Shown one piece after another: positions 62,949 to 64,000 of a stretch of DNA of 64,000 nucleotides; position 1 is the stretch's first letter, and every line of letters starts with the position of its first letter. A program made the translations under genes and the position numbers. The stretch is from Vespula vulgaris. Lineage: Eukaryota > Arthropoda > Insecta > Hymenoptera > Vespidae. The notes under the pieces are model-generated. The model had not been told where the DNA came from, did no database searches, and worked only from the letters and a program-made list of their open reading frames with translations. Location of the stretch: assembly GCF_905475345.1 (NCBI RefSeq), contig NC_066589.1, positions 8,440,001 to 8,504,000 on the forward strand, read 5' to 3'.

Positions 62949-63218
62949 CACTACTACTCCTTCTTCCTCTTCCTCTTCATCCTTCTTTCGTGGCTTTGCC
63001 AGGAAGGACGTATAAGAGTAAGAGGGTGAGGGGTTGGGATGCAAAGGAATCGGTGAGAGTACGGGCAGATGAGAAATTGTCACCTCGCCTGGAGATCGGA
63101 GCTCGCTCGGCTAAGGAAGGAAAGGAAGAGTGGGGATTGGATGAAGAAGGGAGGAAGACGGGGTCGATGGTAGTAGGGTGCTGTCGGTGCCGCTCCTGCT
63201 GCCGCCGCCACTGCTGCT

Positions 63219-63238
63219 ACTGCTTCTACTGCTTCTAC

Positions 63239-63284
<46 letters not shown>

Positions 63285-63290
63285 ACTGCT
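63219..63290. repeat. (CTG)n/(CTT)n trinucleotide repeat
   Basis: CTGCTTCTA units followed by about 12 CTG units. The reverse strand reads CAG/GCA triplets. Flanking sequence shows no supported exon, so I treat it as noncoding. Confidence 0.93.
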
Positions 63291-63584
63291 GTCGTTGCTT
63301 TGAGGGCTGCGCTACGCGCCTATGCTGCTTCTTTGTAGTTTGCAGCCTCGCTGCAATCTCCCACACCAGTTCCTCTCTCTCTTTCTCTATGTCTATCTCT
63401 ATCTCTATCTTTTTCTCTCTCGTTCTATCTATCTGTCTACCTCTCTCTCTCTCTTTCTGTCTTTCTTACACGTTCCCTCTAACATTACCCACCTTCCAAC
63501 CCCCTACTAGCTTCTCCTCGCGGCTCCTTCCTAGGAAATTCTACGAATCCTGGAATCTCGTATGGAAAAACGAGAGACAGGGAA

Positions 63585-63624
<40 letters not shown>

Positions 63625-64000
63625 CAGAGAGAGGTCGAGAGACATCGTGATTTTTGCAGAGCTTCCCTTCCCTCTTTATTCCTCCTTACTCGTAGCGAGT
63701 GAGACTCGCGAGACGCCGCGACGACTTTGATTTTTACGAAGGAGTACTCTCAACGCGAAGACGGCAAATTCCTTCACGTGTCGCGTCTTATACCGTAGTT
63801 TTTATGAGAGTTAACAAAATCCTTGAATGTACGTACGTAGGATAGATATTTAAGATGATTTACGTCTAATTGACATTTTAACGAACGACCATCGTCAGAT
63901 TGACGAATATATATGTAAGACAAAATTAAAAAAAATTAAATAAAAATAATAAATCGATACGTAACGTTGTTTGACAATTTTTTAATCGTTGGGTAGATAT

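Larger units (their letters stand above)
48120..64000. other. Right-hand gene-poor region, dominated by microsatellites
   Basis: No gene supported. The sequence alternates CT/GA tracts, (TA)n arrays, (GAA)n, (GGT)n and (CTG)n repeats with GC-richer islands. The islands lie at about 49,900-50,110, 53,640-53,960, 54,720-54,860, 55,020-55,160, 56,540-56,830, 60,160-60,290 and 62,750-62,860. They carry homeodomain-like words and look regulatory. Long open frames (for example minus strand 50,521-49,433) are translations of repeats. Confidence 0.55.

Noticed and set aside
63000..63730. 246-codon plus-strand frame with a Cys-rich stretch
   Set aside because: The Cys run is a translation of (CTG)n in one frame. 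Flanks are CT and GA repeats, and there are no splice signals or known motif.

Overview
This is a 64 kb piece of eukaryotic nuclear DNA, most likely from an insect. Hymenoptera (wasp, bee or ant) is my inference, from the compact AT-rich gene block, the single SHMT gene with both leader and leaderless starts, and the very high density of simple repeats. The genes have GT-AG introns and nothing looks prokaryotic, viral or organellar. I could not run similarity searches; names rest on recognising family-specific protein segments and on exon phases that join into full-length reading frames.

Layout. Positions 1-12,000 are gene-dense. Serine hydroxymethyltransferase (Shmt, +, six exons, 1021-3799) converges on the tail-anchored-protein factor Get4 (-, six exons, 7847-6206). 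Get4 is divergent from a conserved gene I cannot name (+, six coding exons, 9473-11454), across a GC-rich shared promoter region. Directly downstream of that gene (about 11,418-12,060) lies coding-like sequence broken across frames.

Positions 14,186-39,541 are spanned on the minus strand by METTL9 (DREV family, protein-histidine methyltransferase). I recovered four coding exons: 39541-39181, 26463-26252, 15397-15185 and 14723-14186. Two introns exceed 10 kb. The first recovered exon encodes a signal-peptide-like segment and a threonine-rich tract made by a TCG/ATCG-type microsatellite. Its initiation codon was not found.

The rest, most of 16-64 kb, is intron or intergenic DNA. It is dominated by GA/CT tracts, (TA)n, (TCG)n, (GGAA)n and other simple repeats, which create nearly all the long open frames there (Ser/Leu-, Arg/Glu- and Ile/Tyr-rich). 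Between the repeats are GC-richer islands of 100-300 bp with homeodomain-type TAATTA and TTTATTA words that look like candidate enhancers. There are also several degenerate tandem arrays (33.1-33.6, 36.36-37.2, 37.3-37.6 and 47.2-47.8 kb). Two phase-compatible plus-strand open segments (37,814-37,992 and 47,943-48,119) may be the last exons of an unrecognised gene antisense to the METTL9 5' end.

The identified genes have unrelated housekeeping jobs: one-carbon metabolism, tail-anchored protein insertion and histidine methylation. I saw no pathway cluster, no rRNA or tRNA, no CRISPR and no intact transposon.
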